From positions 1-28,032 of the forward strand of contig CAVKYE010000017.1 in assembly GCA_963660615.1 (NCBI GenBank): a stretch of DNA of 28,032 nucleotides, written 5' to 3'. The DNA comes from Coprosoma sp963660615. GTDB lineage: Bacteria; Bacillota_I; Bacilli_A; RF39; UBA660. This document shows, piece by piece, positions 13,652-21,990 of this stretch (its first letter is position 1; every line of letters starts with the position of its first letter). Both the position numbers and the translations under genes were made by a program. The notes under the pieces are model-generated. The model was not told the DNA's origin, ran no database searches, and worked only from the letters and a program-made list of their open reading frames with translations.

Positions 13652-13794
13652 TTTTGTGTATTATATTAGGAATCATTTATTATGTTTTATCATCTATACT
13701 ATTTCTTAAATTGTTAGAGGATGAATGCTTTCTTGGTGGTAACAAAATCTCAAAAACCAGCAAAAAAAGGAACAAAAACCAGCAAAAAAAATGA
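13648..13794 (+). CDS. Small membrane protein with basic tail, 48 residues
   Basis: One N-terminal membrane helix (about 2-22, LCIILGIIYYVLSSILFL) and a Lys/Asn/Gln-rich tail. GGAGG lies seven bases upstream, and ATGA overlaps the previous stop. The tail is encoded by a 22-bp tandem duplication, so the present C-terminus may be recent. Not recognised. Confidence 0.5.
   Translation: MILCIILGIIYYVLSSILFLKLLEDECFLGGNKISKTSKKRNKNQQKK
13751..13790 (+). repeat. 22-bp tandem duplication in the 3' end of a small gene
   Basis: CAAAAACCAGCAAAAAAA occurs identically at 13751-13768 and 13773-13790, a 22-bp offset. As 22 is not a multiple of three, the second copy is read in another frame, changing the protein tail. 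Confidence 0.7.
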
Positions 13795-13809
13795 GACAGG
13801 AGATAAGGC

Positions 13810-14430
13810 ATGATAAAAAAAGAAATATACCCAAAAACCGAAAGAGTTAAATGTGGCGGTGATGTTATTTACGTAACTGAAAAACTAGATGGTAGTAATT
13901 TAGCTATCTTTAAAAAAGATAATAGATTATATGTCGCACAAAGGAATAATATCTTCGACATTGAAGAATTAGACGAGATTAAAGATAAACTGTATAAAGG
14001 TTTGTACCAATGGCTGTTAGATAATAAAGCAGAGTTAAACACATTAAATGAAGGCTCAGTTATTTGCGGTGAGTGGCTGGGAATGGGTCAAATTAAATAT
14101 ACTGTTGATGAGTTTGATAAACGATTCTATATGTTTGCCAAAGCGAATATCGATGATGATTTCAATTTGTATAATTTAAATTACTCACACGAATTATTTA
14201 TTTATCCGTTTGAAAATCAAGTCATACCAACTTTTATAGGCATAGTACCAGAAGTAGCAGAATTAAAGGTACTACCAAATAAAGAGATGTTAGACAAGCT
14301 TTATCAAAAGTATTGTGATAATAAAAAGAGAAATGTTGAAGGTTTCATATTAAATTATAAAAATATAGTGACAAAATATGTTCGAATGAAAAGTGGTAAA
14401 ATGCAAGAACATTTTGACAGGTTTAATTAG
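13810..14430 (+). CDS. RNA-ligase-family nucleotidyltransferase
   Basis: A 206-residue protein with covalent nucleotidyltransferase motifs in order. These are motif I EKLDGS with Lys25 as the expected AMP-accepting residue, a conserved QRN at 44-46, motif III GEWLG (Glu88), IIIa FYMF (106-109), motif IV VEGFIL (Glu177) and motif V TKYVRMK (Lys189, Lys194). This matches the Rnl2-like RNA ligase family more than DNA ligases, since no OB domain follows motif V. Phage RNA ligases can seal cut tRNAs or other nicked RNA; substrate here is unknown. GGAGATAAGGC precedes the start. It is the largest late-early gene and appears intact. Confidence 0.8.
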   Translation: MIKKEIYPKTERVKCGGDVIYVTEKLDGSNLAIFKKDNRLYVAQRNNIFDIEELDEIKDKLYKGLYQWLLDNKAELNTLNEGSVICGEWLGMGQIKYTVDEFDKRFYMFAKANIDDDFNLYNLNYSHELFIYPFENQVIPTFIGIVPEVAELKVLPNKEMLDKLYQKYCDNKKRNVEGFILNYKNIVTKYVRMKSGKMQEHFDRFN

Positions 14431-14444
14431 AGAGGTGAGTGAGA

Positions 14445-14645
14445 ATGGGAAGACGATTAAGTACTTATATATTAACGGCAATAGCCTTTATAGAAGCACT
14501 TTTAATCATTCTAGGTATAGGCGTAATAGATGATTTAAAGGCTACTGCGAAAGGATATGAAAGCGATAGAAACGTATGTAAGTTGGAGCTTGATAGCATA
14601 ACAAACGACTACGAGCGAATTCAAGCCGAATTAGAAGAAAAATAG
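14445..14645 (+). CDS. Small membrane-anchored coiled-coil protein
   Basis: A 66-residue protein with one membrane helix (about 6-28, STYILTAIAFIEALLIILGIG) and a C-terminal coiled coil, topology reminiscent of Rz-type or accessory membrane proteins. ATG at 14445 follows GAGGTGAG; the GTG at 14439 overlaps that site. It lies just before the late-regulator gene. Function unknown. Confidence 0.55.
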   Translation: MGRRLSTYILTAIAFIEALLIILGIGVIDDLKATAKGYESDRNVCKLELDSITNDYERIQAELEEK

Positions 14646-14655
14646 GGGTGATTAC

Positions 14656-15036
14656 GTGATAAAAGAAATAAAGGAAGCCGATAAGATAATCGACGAAATG
14701 AACGGGGCAACCTACGAAAAGGCAGAATTACTAAGAGCAAAATTAGAGAAATGCACTAGCTCTTTTTCCGATATTAGGGTGGACGGCGGTTTGAAGCTTC
14801 ATTCGAGGGAAGATGCCTTGCTACTTTTGGCTAGTACTACGGCTATGTTAGACGATAGCCAAGAGAAATTAAAGGAAATATATAAGCGAATAGAGAACAG
14901 AGATATTAGAATTTATTTTGATAAAGTATATTTCCATATGAGTAACACCCAGCTAGAAATCAAATATGGGATTACCAAAAGTCAAATCAACAAAATTGTA
15001 AAAAAAATAAAAGAAATTCATACCACGCGCCCCTGA
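14656..15036 (+). CDS. Late-transcription-regulator-like HTH protein
   Basis: A 126-residue protein with a helical N-terminus and a C-terminal helix-turn-helix (about 96-119: NTQLEIKYGITKSQINKIV), resembling sigma region 4 and the ArpU/RinA-type activators of late genes in Gram-positive phages. GTG start at 14656 after GGGGTGAT. As last gene of the early operon and directly before the structured RNA and terminase genes, it probably turns on late transcription. The exact family is not certain. Confidence 0.7.
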   Translation: MIKEIKEADKIIDEMNGATYEKAELLRAKLEKCTSSFSDIRVDGGLKLHSREDALLLLASTTAMLDDSQEKLKEIYKRIENRDIRIYFDKVYFHMSNTQLEIKYGITKSQINKIVKKIKEIHTTRP

Positions 15037-15040
15037 TGCG

Positions 15041-15068
15041 CCGGTCAAGTGCTAAAATGTAGTAAAAT
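15041..15068 (+). promoter_or_regulatory. Possible activator-dependent late promoter
   Basis: A box CCGGTCAAGTGCT at 15041-15053 matches CCGTTCAAGTGCT at 6731-6743 at 12 of 13 bases. A -10-like TAAAAT follows at 15063-15068, while no -35 hexamer is present, as expected for a promoter needing a phage activator. This is an inference from position right after the regulator gene. Confidence 0.3.
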
Positions 15069-15716
15069 GGAATAATTGTAAGTGGCAGTATCATTTAGCC
15101 TGTTAGTATTGCGTCAATTGATACGTAAGACCACTCTCCTCAAAAAATTAGTGTGCTACTTAGGTAGCATATTGAGTAAATATATCTATTATAGCAGTCT
15201 TAATTAAGCCTTTAGCCGATTAAGGATTAGATTAAGTTACTATCAACTAACCCCCTGATTAAGACAAAACACCGATATGAAAAATGGTAGGCTATTTCGG
15301 GACAGCCCTTTAGAAAACTATGTGAGTGGTTGTTATATTTACTTGATATGGTGTCTATAAGGCACCTTGCTCGCTTTATTTCTCAAAAGAGAAAAAACTA
15401 CCTTTATAGGTAGTGTACTAATAATATAACGCCTTGTTGCGAGGTAAATGACAAACAGTAAAGTCGAGAACATATGCAACCTAAGGGAAGCTTTATATTG
15501 TTAGTACAGTATCAATAAAAGATACTAACAAAGACCCTTAGCGGTCATACCAAGATATTAAAAGCCTTATATCTTGCTGGCTTAAGGTGGGCTAAGTTGC
15601 TAATAACCTAGACAACGAACGAAGTAACAAAATAACGCACAAGACCCGACCTGTTTCGTTGCTAATCGGTGCGTGTGATTAATTACAGTTATACCAAATG
15701 GTATACATTGTTTCTG

Positions 15717-15742
15717 AAAACGTCATTTTTGTGGCGTTTTTT
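15717..15742 (+). terminator. Rho-independent terminator before terS
   Basis: AACGTCA pairs with TGGCGTT (one G-U) around a six-base loop, followed by a T-run to 15742. It ends the structured RNA 23 bp before the terS start. Late genes must therefore read through it or start from a partly terminated transcript. Confidence 0.75.
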
Positions 15743-15765
15743 GTTATGAAAGGAAGTGATAACAC

Positions 15766-16191
15766 GTGGAATTAACAAGCAGACAGATAAAGTTTTGCGA
15801 GGAATATGTTAAGAATGGATTAAACGGAACACAAGCATATATGAAAGCATACAAGAACTGCAAAAAGGAAGAGACGGCTACAGCAAGTGCTAGCAGACTG
15901 TTAAGGAATGTTAAGGTGTTATCATACATAGAAGAGTTGCAAGAAGCACTAAAAGATAAAACTATAATGAGTGCTAAAGAGCGTATGGTATGGTTATCAG
16001 AAGTTGTAAACGACATCCAAAAAGAAGGCGTGAAAGTAAAAACAGCTGATAGAGATTTCATTATAGGTGAAGGGAATGCTGACTTAAATACCAAATTGAA
16101 GGCAATAGACATTATGAATAAGATGTCTGGAGAATATAAAACTATCTTAGATGGTAACGTCGGCATCGTTAAGTTAGAAGATGTTCTATGA
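15766..16191 (+). CDS. terS: Terminase small subunit
   Basis: A 141-residue protein of the Terminase_2 type: an N-terminal DNA-binding HTH (LTSRQIKFCEEYVKNGLNGT, TQAYMKAYKN, then ATASASRLLRNVKV), a helical oligomerisation part and a short C-terminal tail. It recognises phage DNA for packaging and recruits the large subunit. GTG start; AGGAAGTGAT at 15751-15760 is a long match to the ribosome site. It overlaps terL at ATGA. Confidence 0.92.
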   Translation: MELTSRQIKFCEEYVKNGLNGTQAYMKAYKNCKKEETATASASRLLRNVKVLSYIEELQEALKDKTIMSAKERMVWLSEVVNDIQKEGVKVKTADRDFIIGEGNADLNTKLKAIDIMNKMSGEYKTILDGNVGIVKLEDVL

Positions 16192-18014
16192 GTTATACCG
16201 CAGACCAATTAATTCAAAAAAGAAAAGATAAATGGCTTACCACTCAAGACCTTGATTATGATAAGAAGTTTAGAAGTGCCATAGCCAATGAACTAACAAC
16301 AAACTTAGAATTATTGAAAGAGGTTAAAGAGAGACCTGAGAAATTAATCGAACTTGTTTTTATAGTTGTTGATAAAAACCAAAAGACGATGCCATTCTTT
16401 TTAAACGAGGTACAAAAAGACTTCTCAAACATCATAAACAAAGCAAAGAATGATTATTCGAATGGTTTAATAGCCGACATATCAATTCTAGTTTTAAAAG
16501 GTAGACAACAAGGGTTCACGACGTTTGTTACTGCTTATCAACTAGCGAATAGTATTCTTAATAGGAACTTCCAAGGATTTACGCTAGCCGATAAAAGTGA
16601 CAATGCGGAAACAATATTCCAAAATAAAGCGAAGTTTGTTTATTTACAATTACCTTATCAATTAAAGCCGACTGAAAAGTTCAATAATAGAAAGCAATTG
16701 TTATTTGAAAAGATAAATAGTAGTTGGGCGGTTGATACGGCAACGAAAGATGTTGGACGTTCAAGAACAATAAATTTCTTTCACGGTTCCGAATGTGCCT
16801 TTTGGAAAGATGGTATACAACCTATCCAAGCGGGGCTAGGAGAGGCGTTTACTAAAAATAGTATAAAGATATGGGAAAGTACCGCAAACGGCTACAATGA
16901 CTACAAAACGATGTGGGATAGTGGTTCACATATATGTTGTTTTTATGAATGGTGGCGAACAAGTGAGTATCAGATATCATTTATTAAAGAAGATGGCAAA
17001 ATAACATTTAATCAAAAGATAGATAATAGTAATTCGTGGATATATAAACGTTTAAGATGGCTAAGAGATGTAAAGGAACTATCGTTAGAACAATTGAGAT
17101 GGTATTTTGAAAAATACGAAAAATACATCGATAAACGTCTAATCAAACAAGAGTATCCGTGTACGCCAGAAGAAGCGTTTTTATTATCAGGAGCAACTGC
17201 TTTCGATACTGAAAAATTGCAAGAAAGACTAGCGAACATCAAAAAGCCACTCAAAACAGGTTATTTTACATATACGTATGATGATACTAAGCCAGCAACT
17301 AAAAAGATTAGTAACATTAAATGGGTAAATGATAAGAATGGCTACATAAACATATATCAAATGCCTAACACACCTAGGATGACAAAATACTGTATAGGTG
17401 GAGATACGGCAGGAGATGGTTCTGATTACTTTACAGGGCACGTGTTAGATGCTAAAACTGGCAATCAAGTGGCCGTGTTAAAGCAGCAATTAGATGCAGA
17501 CCTTTATACAAAACAGATGTACTGTTTAGGTAAGTTCTATTTTAGTTATGCTAGTGAAGGAAGACATAAAGAAGCATTAATTGCTATTGAAGCCAACTTT
17601 GATAGTTTCCCTATAAGGGAGTTACAAAGATTAGGCTACCAAAATCAATATGTTAGAACTAGAATAGATGATAATACCAATAAACCGCAGACATCATTCG
17701 GTTTTAAGACAACAGTACTTACTAGACCAACAATTATATCAAATTTAATAGCAATAGTAAGAGAAGAGACAGATAAGATAAATGATAGAGATACACTATC
17801 AGAGTTATTAACGATAATCAGAAATGATAAAGGTCGCGTGGAAGCACCAGAAGGCGGACACGACGACCAAATGATGGGTCTAGCAATCGCTCACGAAGCG
17901 AGAAGTCAAGTAATGTTTAATAACAATGATATCATTACCGTAGAAGAGCATTATAATTTCAATGTAGAAAAACCAAGAATAGAAGATTATGGAGAGGAGA
18001 TAGAAGTAGTATGA
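16188..18014 (+). CDS. terL: Terminase large subunit
   Basis: A 608-residue packaging motor and nuclease. ATPase motifs: a deviant Walker A LKGRQQGFTT (Gly105-Thr112, Phe where Lys is classical), as in other terminases with GFTT; Walker B ending in HGSECAFW (Glu202); coupling motif STANG at 231-235. The C-terminal RNase-H-like nuclease has Asp406 (GGDTAGDGSD), Glu468 (IAIEAN) and Asp559/560 (GGHDDQMMG). All expected catalytic acids are present. The start overlaps the terS stop. Confidence 0.95.
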   Translation: MSYTADQLIQKRKDKWLTTQDLDYDKKFRSAIANELTTNLELLKEVKERPEKLIELVFIVVDKNQKTMPFFLNEVQKDFSNIINKAKNDYSNGLIADISILVLKGRQQGFTTFVTAYQLANSILNRNFQGFTLADKSDNAETIFQNKAKFVYLQLPYQLKPTEKFNNRKQLLFEKINSSWAVDTATKDVGRSRTINFFHGSECAFWKDGIQPIQAGLGEAFTKNSIKIWESTANGYNDYKTMWDSGSHICCFYEWWRTSEYQISFIKEDGKITFNQKIDNSNSWIYKRLRWLRDVKELSLEQLRWYFEKYEKYIDKRLIKQEYPCTPEEAFLLSGATAFDTEKLQERLANIKKPLKTGYFTYTYDDTKPATKKISNIKWVNDKNGYINIYQMPNTPRMTKYCIGGDTAGDGSDYFTGHVLDAKTGNQVAVLKQQLDADLYTKQMYCLGKFYFSYASEGRHKEALIAIEANFDSFPIRELQRLGYQNQYVRTRIDDNTNKPQTSFGFKTTVLTRPTIISNLIAIVREETDKINDRDTLSELLTIIRNDKGRVEAPEGGHDDQMMGLAIAHEARSQVMFNNNDIITVEEHYNFNVEKPRIEDYGEEIEVV

Positions 18015-18280
18015 CAGGAACAATTGTATTAGTGTTAGTATTTACGTTTATCTTATGTATGTCAAATGTGATGTGCTTTTTTATTGGTGCAAGAACAGGG
18101 CAAAAGGTAGTAAATAAAGAGCCTTTGAAAGTGTCATCACCGATGGAGAAAATAGAAGAACATAAGAGAAAAAAAGAAGAGAAATACGAGTTAGAAAGAC
18201 AAGCCGTACTATTTGAAAACATAGATAACTATGATGGGACAGGGTACGGCCAAAAAGATGTACCGAAAGCGAGGGATTAG
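18011..18280 (+). CDS. Small membrane protein between terL and portal
   Basis: An 89-residue protein with one N-terminal membrane helix (about 5-27, IVLVLVFTFILCMSNVMCFF) and a charged coiled-coil cytosolic part. It overlaps the terL stop by four bases and abuts the portal gene. No family recognised; small proteins at this site occur in other short-tailed phages of Gram-positives. Confidence 0.6.
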   Translation: MTGTIVLVLVFTFILCMSNVMCFFIGARTGQKVVNKEPLKVSSPMEKIEEHKRKKEEKYELERQAVLFENIDNYDGTGYGQKDVPKARD

Positions 18281-20032
18281 ATGGACTTAAAAGAACTACA
18301 AGAAACAGAGGTATGGAGCCTTTACGAAAAAGGTTTGAACTTTCTAAGAATGCGTAATGTGTTTAGTGATACAGATACAAATTATGAGATGGCTTTCGGC
18401 AATCAATGGAGAGGTTTAAAGTCTGGTGGTATAGAGCCAGTACAATATAACATTATCGAAACTATTGTAGGCTATAAAGTATCACAGATACTACAAAACC
18501 TATGGGCTTTGAATTATTCAAGCGAAAACTTCGAAAATAAAGAGTTCAGAAAGACTGCTGAAAAGGTATGCGAACTACTAAACAAAAAAGCATCACAGGT
18601 ATGGGAAAAGGACAAACTTGATTACAAGACATGGACGTTTGCAGAAGACTCCGCCGTTAATTCGGAGGGTGTTATTTATGTTGATTATGATAGTGAAAAA
18701 CAACAGCCTAAGAACGAAATACTAAACAAGACTGATATCTTTTTCGGAAACGAAAACAATTCGGATATTCAAAGCCAACCATATATCATAATTAGACAAA
18801 GAATGCCTTTAATTAATGTAATTGAAATGGCACGTTCAGAAGGTATATCGGAAGAGAAAATAAAAGACATAAGTACTGATAAGGATACGTTCGAACTTGC
18901 AGGCAATGAAGCTAAATACGAAGTTGATGATGCTTGTACTGTTGTGACAAAGATGTGGAAGGAAAACGGAAAGGTTTACTTTACTAAATCTGCTAAATAT
19001 GTAACGTTAAAAGAAAGCAAAAATAGTGGTTTAACTCTATACCCACTAGTACATATGTTATGGCGAGAGAAGAAAGGCTCATCACGTGGTGAGGGAGAGG
19101 TTAAGTACCTAATTCCAAACCAAATTGAAATAAATAAGACGTTGATGAGATACTTACTCACAATCAAAACAGTTTCTTACCCGCAAAGAGTAGTTAATGT
19201 TGATGCCGTGGATAATCCTAGTGCTTTAAATAAAGTTGGTGCAACTATTAGAGTTAGTGGTATGAACGCTCAAGATGTTAGTAAAGTAGTTAGTATCACT
19301 TCACCAGCGCAAGTAGGTTATGATGTAGTTAAGTCTATCCAAGACTTAATTAGTATAACTAGAGACTTAAGAAGTGCATCGGAAATGGCAACCGGTAATA
19401 TTAATCCGGAAGATGCCAGCGGTAAAGCAATACTAGCCGTTCAACAAGCATCTACCCAGCCACTAGGCAAACACTTAAGCTCTTTGAAAAACGCTATTGA
19501 AGACCTAGGCAGGATATGGTTAGATATGTGGAAAACATACTCTGATAATGGTTTAACCTTAGAAGATGACAAAATCGACTCTGCAACTGGAGAAGATTAT
19601 GTAGAATTAGTAAAGGTTCCTAAGTCAGTATTAGATAGCCTTCAAGGAGTAGTAAAACTAGATGTAACGCCAATAGCGCCTTTTGATAGGTTCGCACAAG
19701 AAATGACGCTAGAAAACCTATTAAAGGCAGGCTATTTTAATACAGAAAATGTTGGAGCGTTTGAAAGATATGTAAGAGCATTACCAGATAATGCAACTGC
19801 ACCAAAGCAAAAACTGTTAGATATCATTAAAGAGATGAAAGACGAACAAAAGCGTATCGCTGAAATAGACGCTCAAGCGCAACTTATGAAACAAAGGGCT
19901 AATCAGTTCATAGAAAATGACCCAGACGCCCAAGCCTCACAGTTACAAGAGGCACAGGACTATATAAATAGCCAAGCAAATGACGAAACGTCACAAGAGG
20001 ATGAAAATTCTCAAGAACAAACACCAGAGTAG
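18281..20032 (+). CDS. Portal protein (P22-like)
   Basis: A 583-residue protein. The N-terminus shows the portal-type start YEMAFGNQWRG with VQYNIIETIVGYKVS. The middle has a portal core (LIPNQIEINKTLMRYLLT, then YPQRVVNV), and a ASGKAILAVQQASTQPLGKH segment precedes the helical stem and an acidic, Gln-rich C-terminal tail. It forms the dodecameric ring for DNA entry and exit. A terminator overlaps its stop codon. Confidence 0.9.
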   Translation: MDLKELQETEVWSLYEKGLNFLRMRNVFSDTDTNYEMAFGNQWRGLKSGGIEPVQYNIIETIVGYKVSQILQNLWALNYSSENFENKEFRKTAEKVCELLNKKASQVWEKDKLDYKTWTFAEDSAVNSEGVIYVDYDSEKQQPKNEILNKTDIFFGNENNSDIQSQPYIIIRQRMPLINVIEMARSEGISEEKIKDISTDKDTFELAGNEAKYEVDDACTVVTKMWKENGKVYFTKSAKYVTLKESKNSGLTLYPLVHMLWREKKGSSRGEGEVKYLIPNQIEINKTLMRYLLTIKTVSYPQRVVNVDAVDNPSALNKVGATIRVSGMNAQDVSKVVSITSPAQVGYDVVKSIQDLISITRDLRSASEMATGNINPEDASGKAILAVQQASTQPLGKHLSSLKNAIEDLGRIWLDMWKTYSDNGLTLEDDKIDSATGEDYVELVKVPKSVLDSLQGVVKLDVTPIAPFDRFAQEMTLENLLKAGYFNTENVGAFERYVRALPDNATAPKQKLLDIIKEMKDEQKRIAEIDAQAQLMKQRANQFIENDPDAQASQLQEAQDYINSQANDETSQEDENSQEQTPE

Positions 20033-20043
20033 GTGTTTTTTTT
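20020..20043 (+). terminator. Terminator overlapping the portal stop codon
   Basis: AACACC (20020-20025) pairs with GGTGTT (20032-20037) around AGAGTA, followed by at least six more Ts. The stop codon TAG lies in the loop/stem junction, so a terminating ribosome would cover the hairpin and could allow read-through. Confidence 0.65.
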
Positions 20044-20119
20044 ATTACGTCCAAGCCTGATGACATAAAAAGCTGAGTGTTCGTGAAGCAAACACGATTA
20101 AAAATAGGAGGAAAGAAAA

Positions 20120-20926
20120 ATGGAACAAGAAAGTTCAAATGTAACAAATGTTACTGAAAATGTAGAAGAAACTACAGAAGAAACCCAAGAAATGCTAGAG
20201 GGAGCAGAAGAGCTAACCGAAACCGGTAAGGAAGAAACAAAGGGCACTTACTATACCGATGAAGAGTTAGACAAGAGGTTTGCGGACCGTTATAACAGGG
20301 GACGTGCTAAAGGTGAGAAAACCATTGAACGTAAATATAGCGGAATTGTAAACATTTTAAAGCAAGGACTAGGGGTAAATGAGATTGATGAGATAGAGGA
20401 TAAACTATCCGAGTTTTATCAAAGCGAGGGTATACAACTTACTAAAAATAGTGAGTATGATGACGACGACCTAAACTATTTAGCTCAAAGAGATGCCGAG
20501 GAAATCATCTCAGATGGAATGATGGAAACGGAATTACAGAGACTTGCTGACAAAGGAACGGAGAAAATGACAAAGCGAGAAAAAGCAATGTTTAAAACGC
20601 TCCACGAGGCTCATACAAAAGAAAAAAGCAAGAAAGAACTTGCAGAAATCGGAGTAGGAGCCGATGTGCTAGAGAGTAAAGAGTTCAAAGACTTTGCCAA
20701 AAAATTGAACCCAAATCTTTCAGCCAAAGAAAAATATGAAATGTATGAAAAGATTAAACCAAAAGAAAACAAAGAGCAAATGGGAAGTATGAGTAGTAAT
20801 TCCGCACCTGATAAAGGAATAAAAGAATTCTACACTTACGATGAGGCAATTAAATTTAGTGCTGATGACTTTAGAAAAAATCCAAAGTTACAAGAAGCAG
20901 TAGAAAAATCAATGTCGAAATGGTAA
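20120..20926 (+). CDS. Scaffolding protein
   Basis: A 268-residue, highly acidic, helical protein (DUF4355-like): Glu/Thr-rich N-terminus, DEELDKRFADRYNRGRAKGE core, coiled-coil middle, and a basic C-terminal tail ending SMSKW. Scaffold proteins guide capsid assembly and leave; position directly before the capsid gene supports this. GGAGG lies before the ATG. The 87-bp gap upstream (20033-20119) holds a terminator and a small GTGTT/AACAC hairpin at 20077-20095. Confidence 0.85.
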   Translation: MEQESSNVTNVTENVEETTEETQEMLEGAEELTETGKEETKGTYYTDEELDKRFADRYNRGRAKGEKTIERKYSGIVNILKQGLGVNEIDEIEDKLSEFYQSEGIQLTKNSEYDDDDLNYLAQRDAEEIISDGMMETELQRLADKGTEKMTKREKAMFKTLHEAHTKEKSKKELAEIGVGADVLESKEFKDFAKKLNPNLSAKEKYEMYEKIKPKENKEQMGSMSSNSAPDKGIKEFYTYDEAIKFSADDFRKNPKLQEAVEKSMSKW

Positions 20927-20966
20927 CAAAATACTTTCCATATGAAATAGGAAAGGAATGATAATA

Positions 20967-21782
20967 ATGGCAGTTTCAAATTTTATCCAATCAATTTGGA
21001 GTAAAAACATCCAAGACGACTTGGAGTTAAAATGTAAATTAGTAGATAACTGTACGAGGGAATATGAGGGAGATGTAAAATACGCACGTTCAGTAAAAAT
21101 TCTAGGAGTTGGTGAACCAACAATTGGTGCATACGATATCACTAAGGATATCACAATTGAAGAAATGGCAGATAAAGGACAATTACTAACAATCGACCAA
21201 GCGAACTATTTTGCCTTTTATGTGGATGATGTTAATCAAGCACAATCAGTACCTGGATTAAAAAATGAATATCAAAGAAAGGCAGTACACGGTCTAGCAG
21301 TTAAACGTGATAGTTATATAGCATCACTAATTAAAGCGGCAACTAACGTTACCGCAGGTACTAACTTAACAGAAGCAACTGTTAAAAGTGCTATTGATAA
21401 TGCTATAATCGCACTACGTGAAAGAAACTTTGATGAAGAAGGTGTTATTGAAATCACGCCAGCAGTTTATAATGTGTTTAAAAACTGTTTAATCACTTTA
21501 TCAACAGATAATCCAGAGTACATTAAAAAAGGTAAAGTAGGTGTCTATGACGGCTTTGATGTTATTATGTCTAATAATATGGCTAAAGACGCAACACACG
21601 CCTATTGTGATATCAGAGGTAAAAAGGCAATCGCCTTTGCCGGACAAATCAACGAAGTAGAAGCTTTACGTGCAGAAAAAAGGTTCAAGGACATCATCCG
21701 TGGTTTAGACACATTCGGTGCTAAAACTATCGATGAAGATAGAATTCAAGTAGTTAAAATCCCATTAACAGTTACTGCGTAG
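20967..21782 (+). CDS. Major capsid protein
   Basis: A 271-residue HK97-fold capsid subunit. Typical patterns are VKYARSVKILGVGEPTIGAY, MADKGQLLTIDQANYFAFYV, then DDVNQAQS and a C-terminal RFKDIIRGLDTFGAK. ATG at 20967 is chosen because AAGGA lies nine bases upstream; ATG at 20958 is too close. It is short for a capsid protein, in the normal range for phages of this group. Follows the scaffold gene directly. Confidence 0.9.
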   Translation: MAVSNFIQSIWSKNIQDDLELKCKLVDNCTREYEGDVKYARSVKILGVGEPTIGAYDITKDITIEEMADKGQLLTIDQANYFAFYVDDVNQAQSVPGLKNEYQRKAVHGLAVKRDSYIASLIKAATNVTAGTNLTEATVKSAIDNAIIALRERNFDEEGVIEITPAVYNVFKNCLITLSTDNPEYIKKGKVGVYDGFDVIMSNNMAKDATHAYCDIRGKKAIAFAGQINEVEALRAEKRFKDIIRGLDTFGAKTIDEDRIQVVKIPLTVTA

Positions 21783-21795
21783 AAAGGAAGATAAT

Positions 21796-21990
21796 ATGAT
21801 TTATAAAGTAATCGTAAATGAAAACTTTACAGACGCTTATACTGGCAAAGAGTATAAGGCAGGCGAAAGGGTAGAGTTTAGCGAGGATAGAGTAAAAGAA
21901 ATCCAAGCAGTCAAAAAGGACTTAATTTCACCATTCGCTAAATTCGAAAAGAAAACATCAAAGAAAACTGATGAAAATAAGGGCGAATAA
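21796..21990 (+). CDS. Small head protein, unknown role
   Basis: A 64-residue protein: FTDAYTGKEYKAGERVEFS is a small beta-barrel-like repeat often found just after capsid genes, followed by a Lys-rich tail. A head decoration or head-tail joining role is plausible from position only. AAGGAAG lies before the ATG, and a terminator overlaps the stop. Confidence 0.6.
   Translation: MIYKVIVNENFTDAYTGKEYKAGERVEFSEDRVKEIQAVKKDLISPFAKFEKKTSKKTDENKGE

Larger units (their letters stand above)
15037..15742 (+). ncRNA. Large structured noncoding RNA candidate between late regulator and terS
   Basis: No gene fits in this 700-base stretch, in a genome otherwise packed with genes. Perfect or near-perfect stems run along it: 15081-15085/15131-15135 enclosing 15088-15092/15120-15124; 15154-15159/15164-15169; 15197-15204/15258-15265; 15269-15273/15350-15354; 15379-15384/15389-15394 (AAAA loop); 15397-15402/15409-15414; 15481-15487/15535-15541 enclosing 15498-15506/15523-15531; 15551-15558/15569-15576; 15635-15640/15669-15674; 15690-15695/15700-15705. 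A crossing pair 15562-15566/15579-15583 suggests a pseudoknot. A terminator ends it. Size and phage setting resemble ROOL or GOLLD RNAs; class identity is not established. Confidence 0.7.

Noticed and set aside
15037..15742. The 700-base region as a decayed gene or insertion sequence
   Set aside because: No remnant of a protein family or inverted terminal repeats was seen, while ordered perfect stems and an intact terminator argue for a functional RNA.
15744..16208. - strand open frame of 154 codons opposite terS
   Set aside because: It lies entirely over terS, which has clear family motifs; no promoter or ribosome site was seen on the - strand.
16290..16515. Terminase large subunit as inactive because the classical Walker A lysine is missing
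   Set aside because: GRQQGFTT-type deviant Walker A motifs are normal in several terminase groups, and all other catalytic residues are present.
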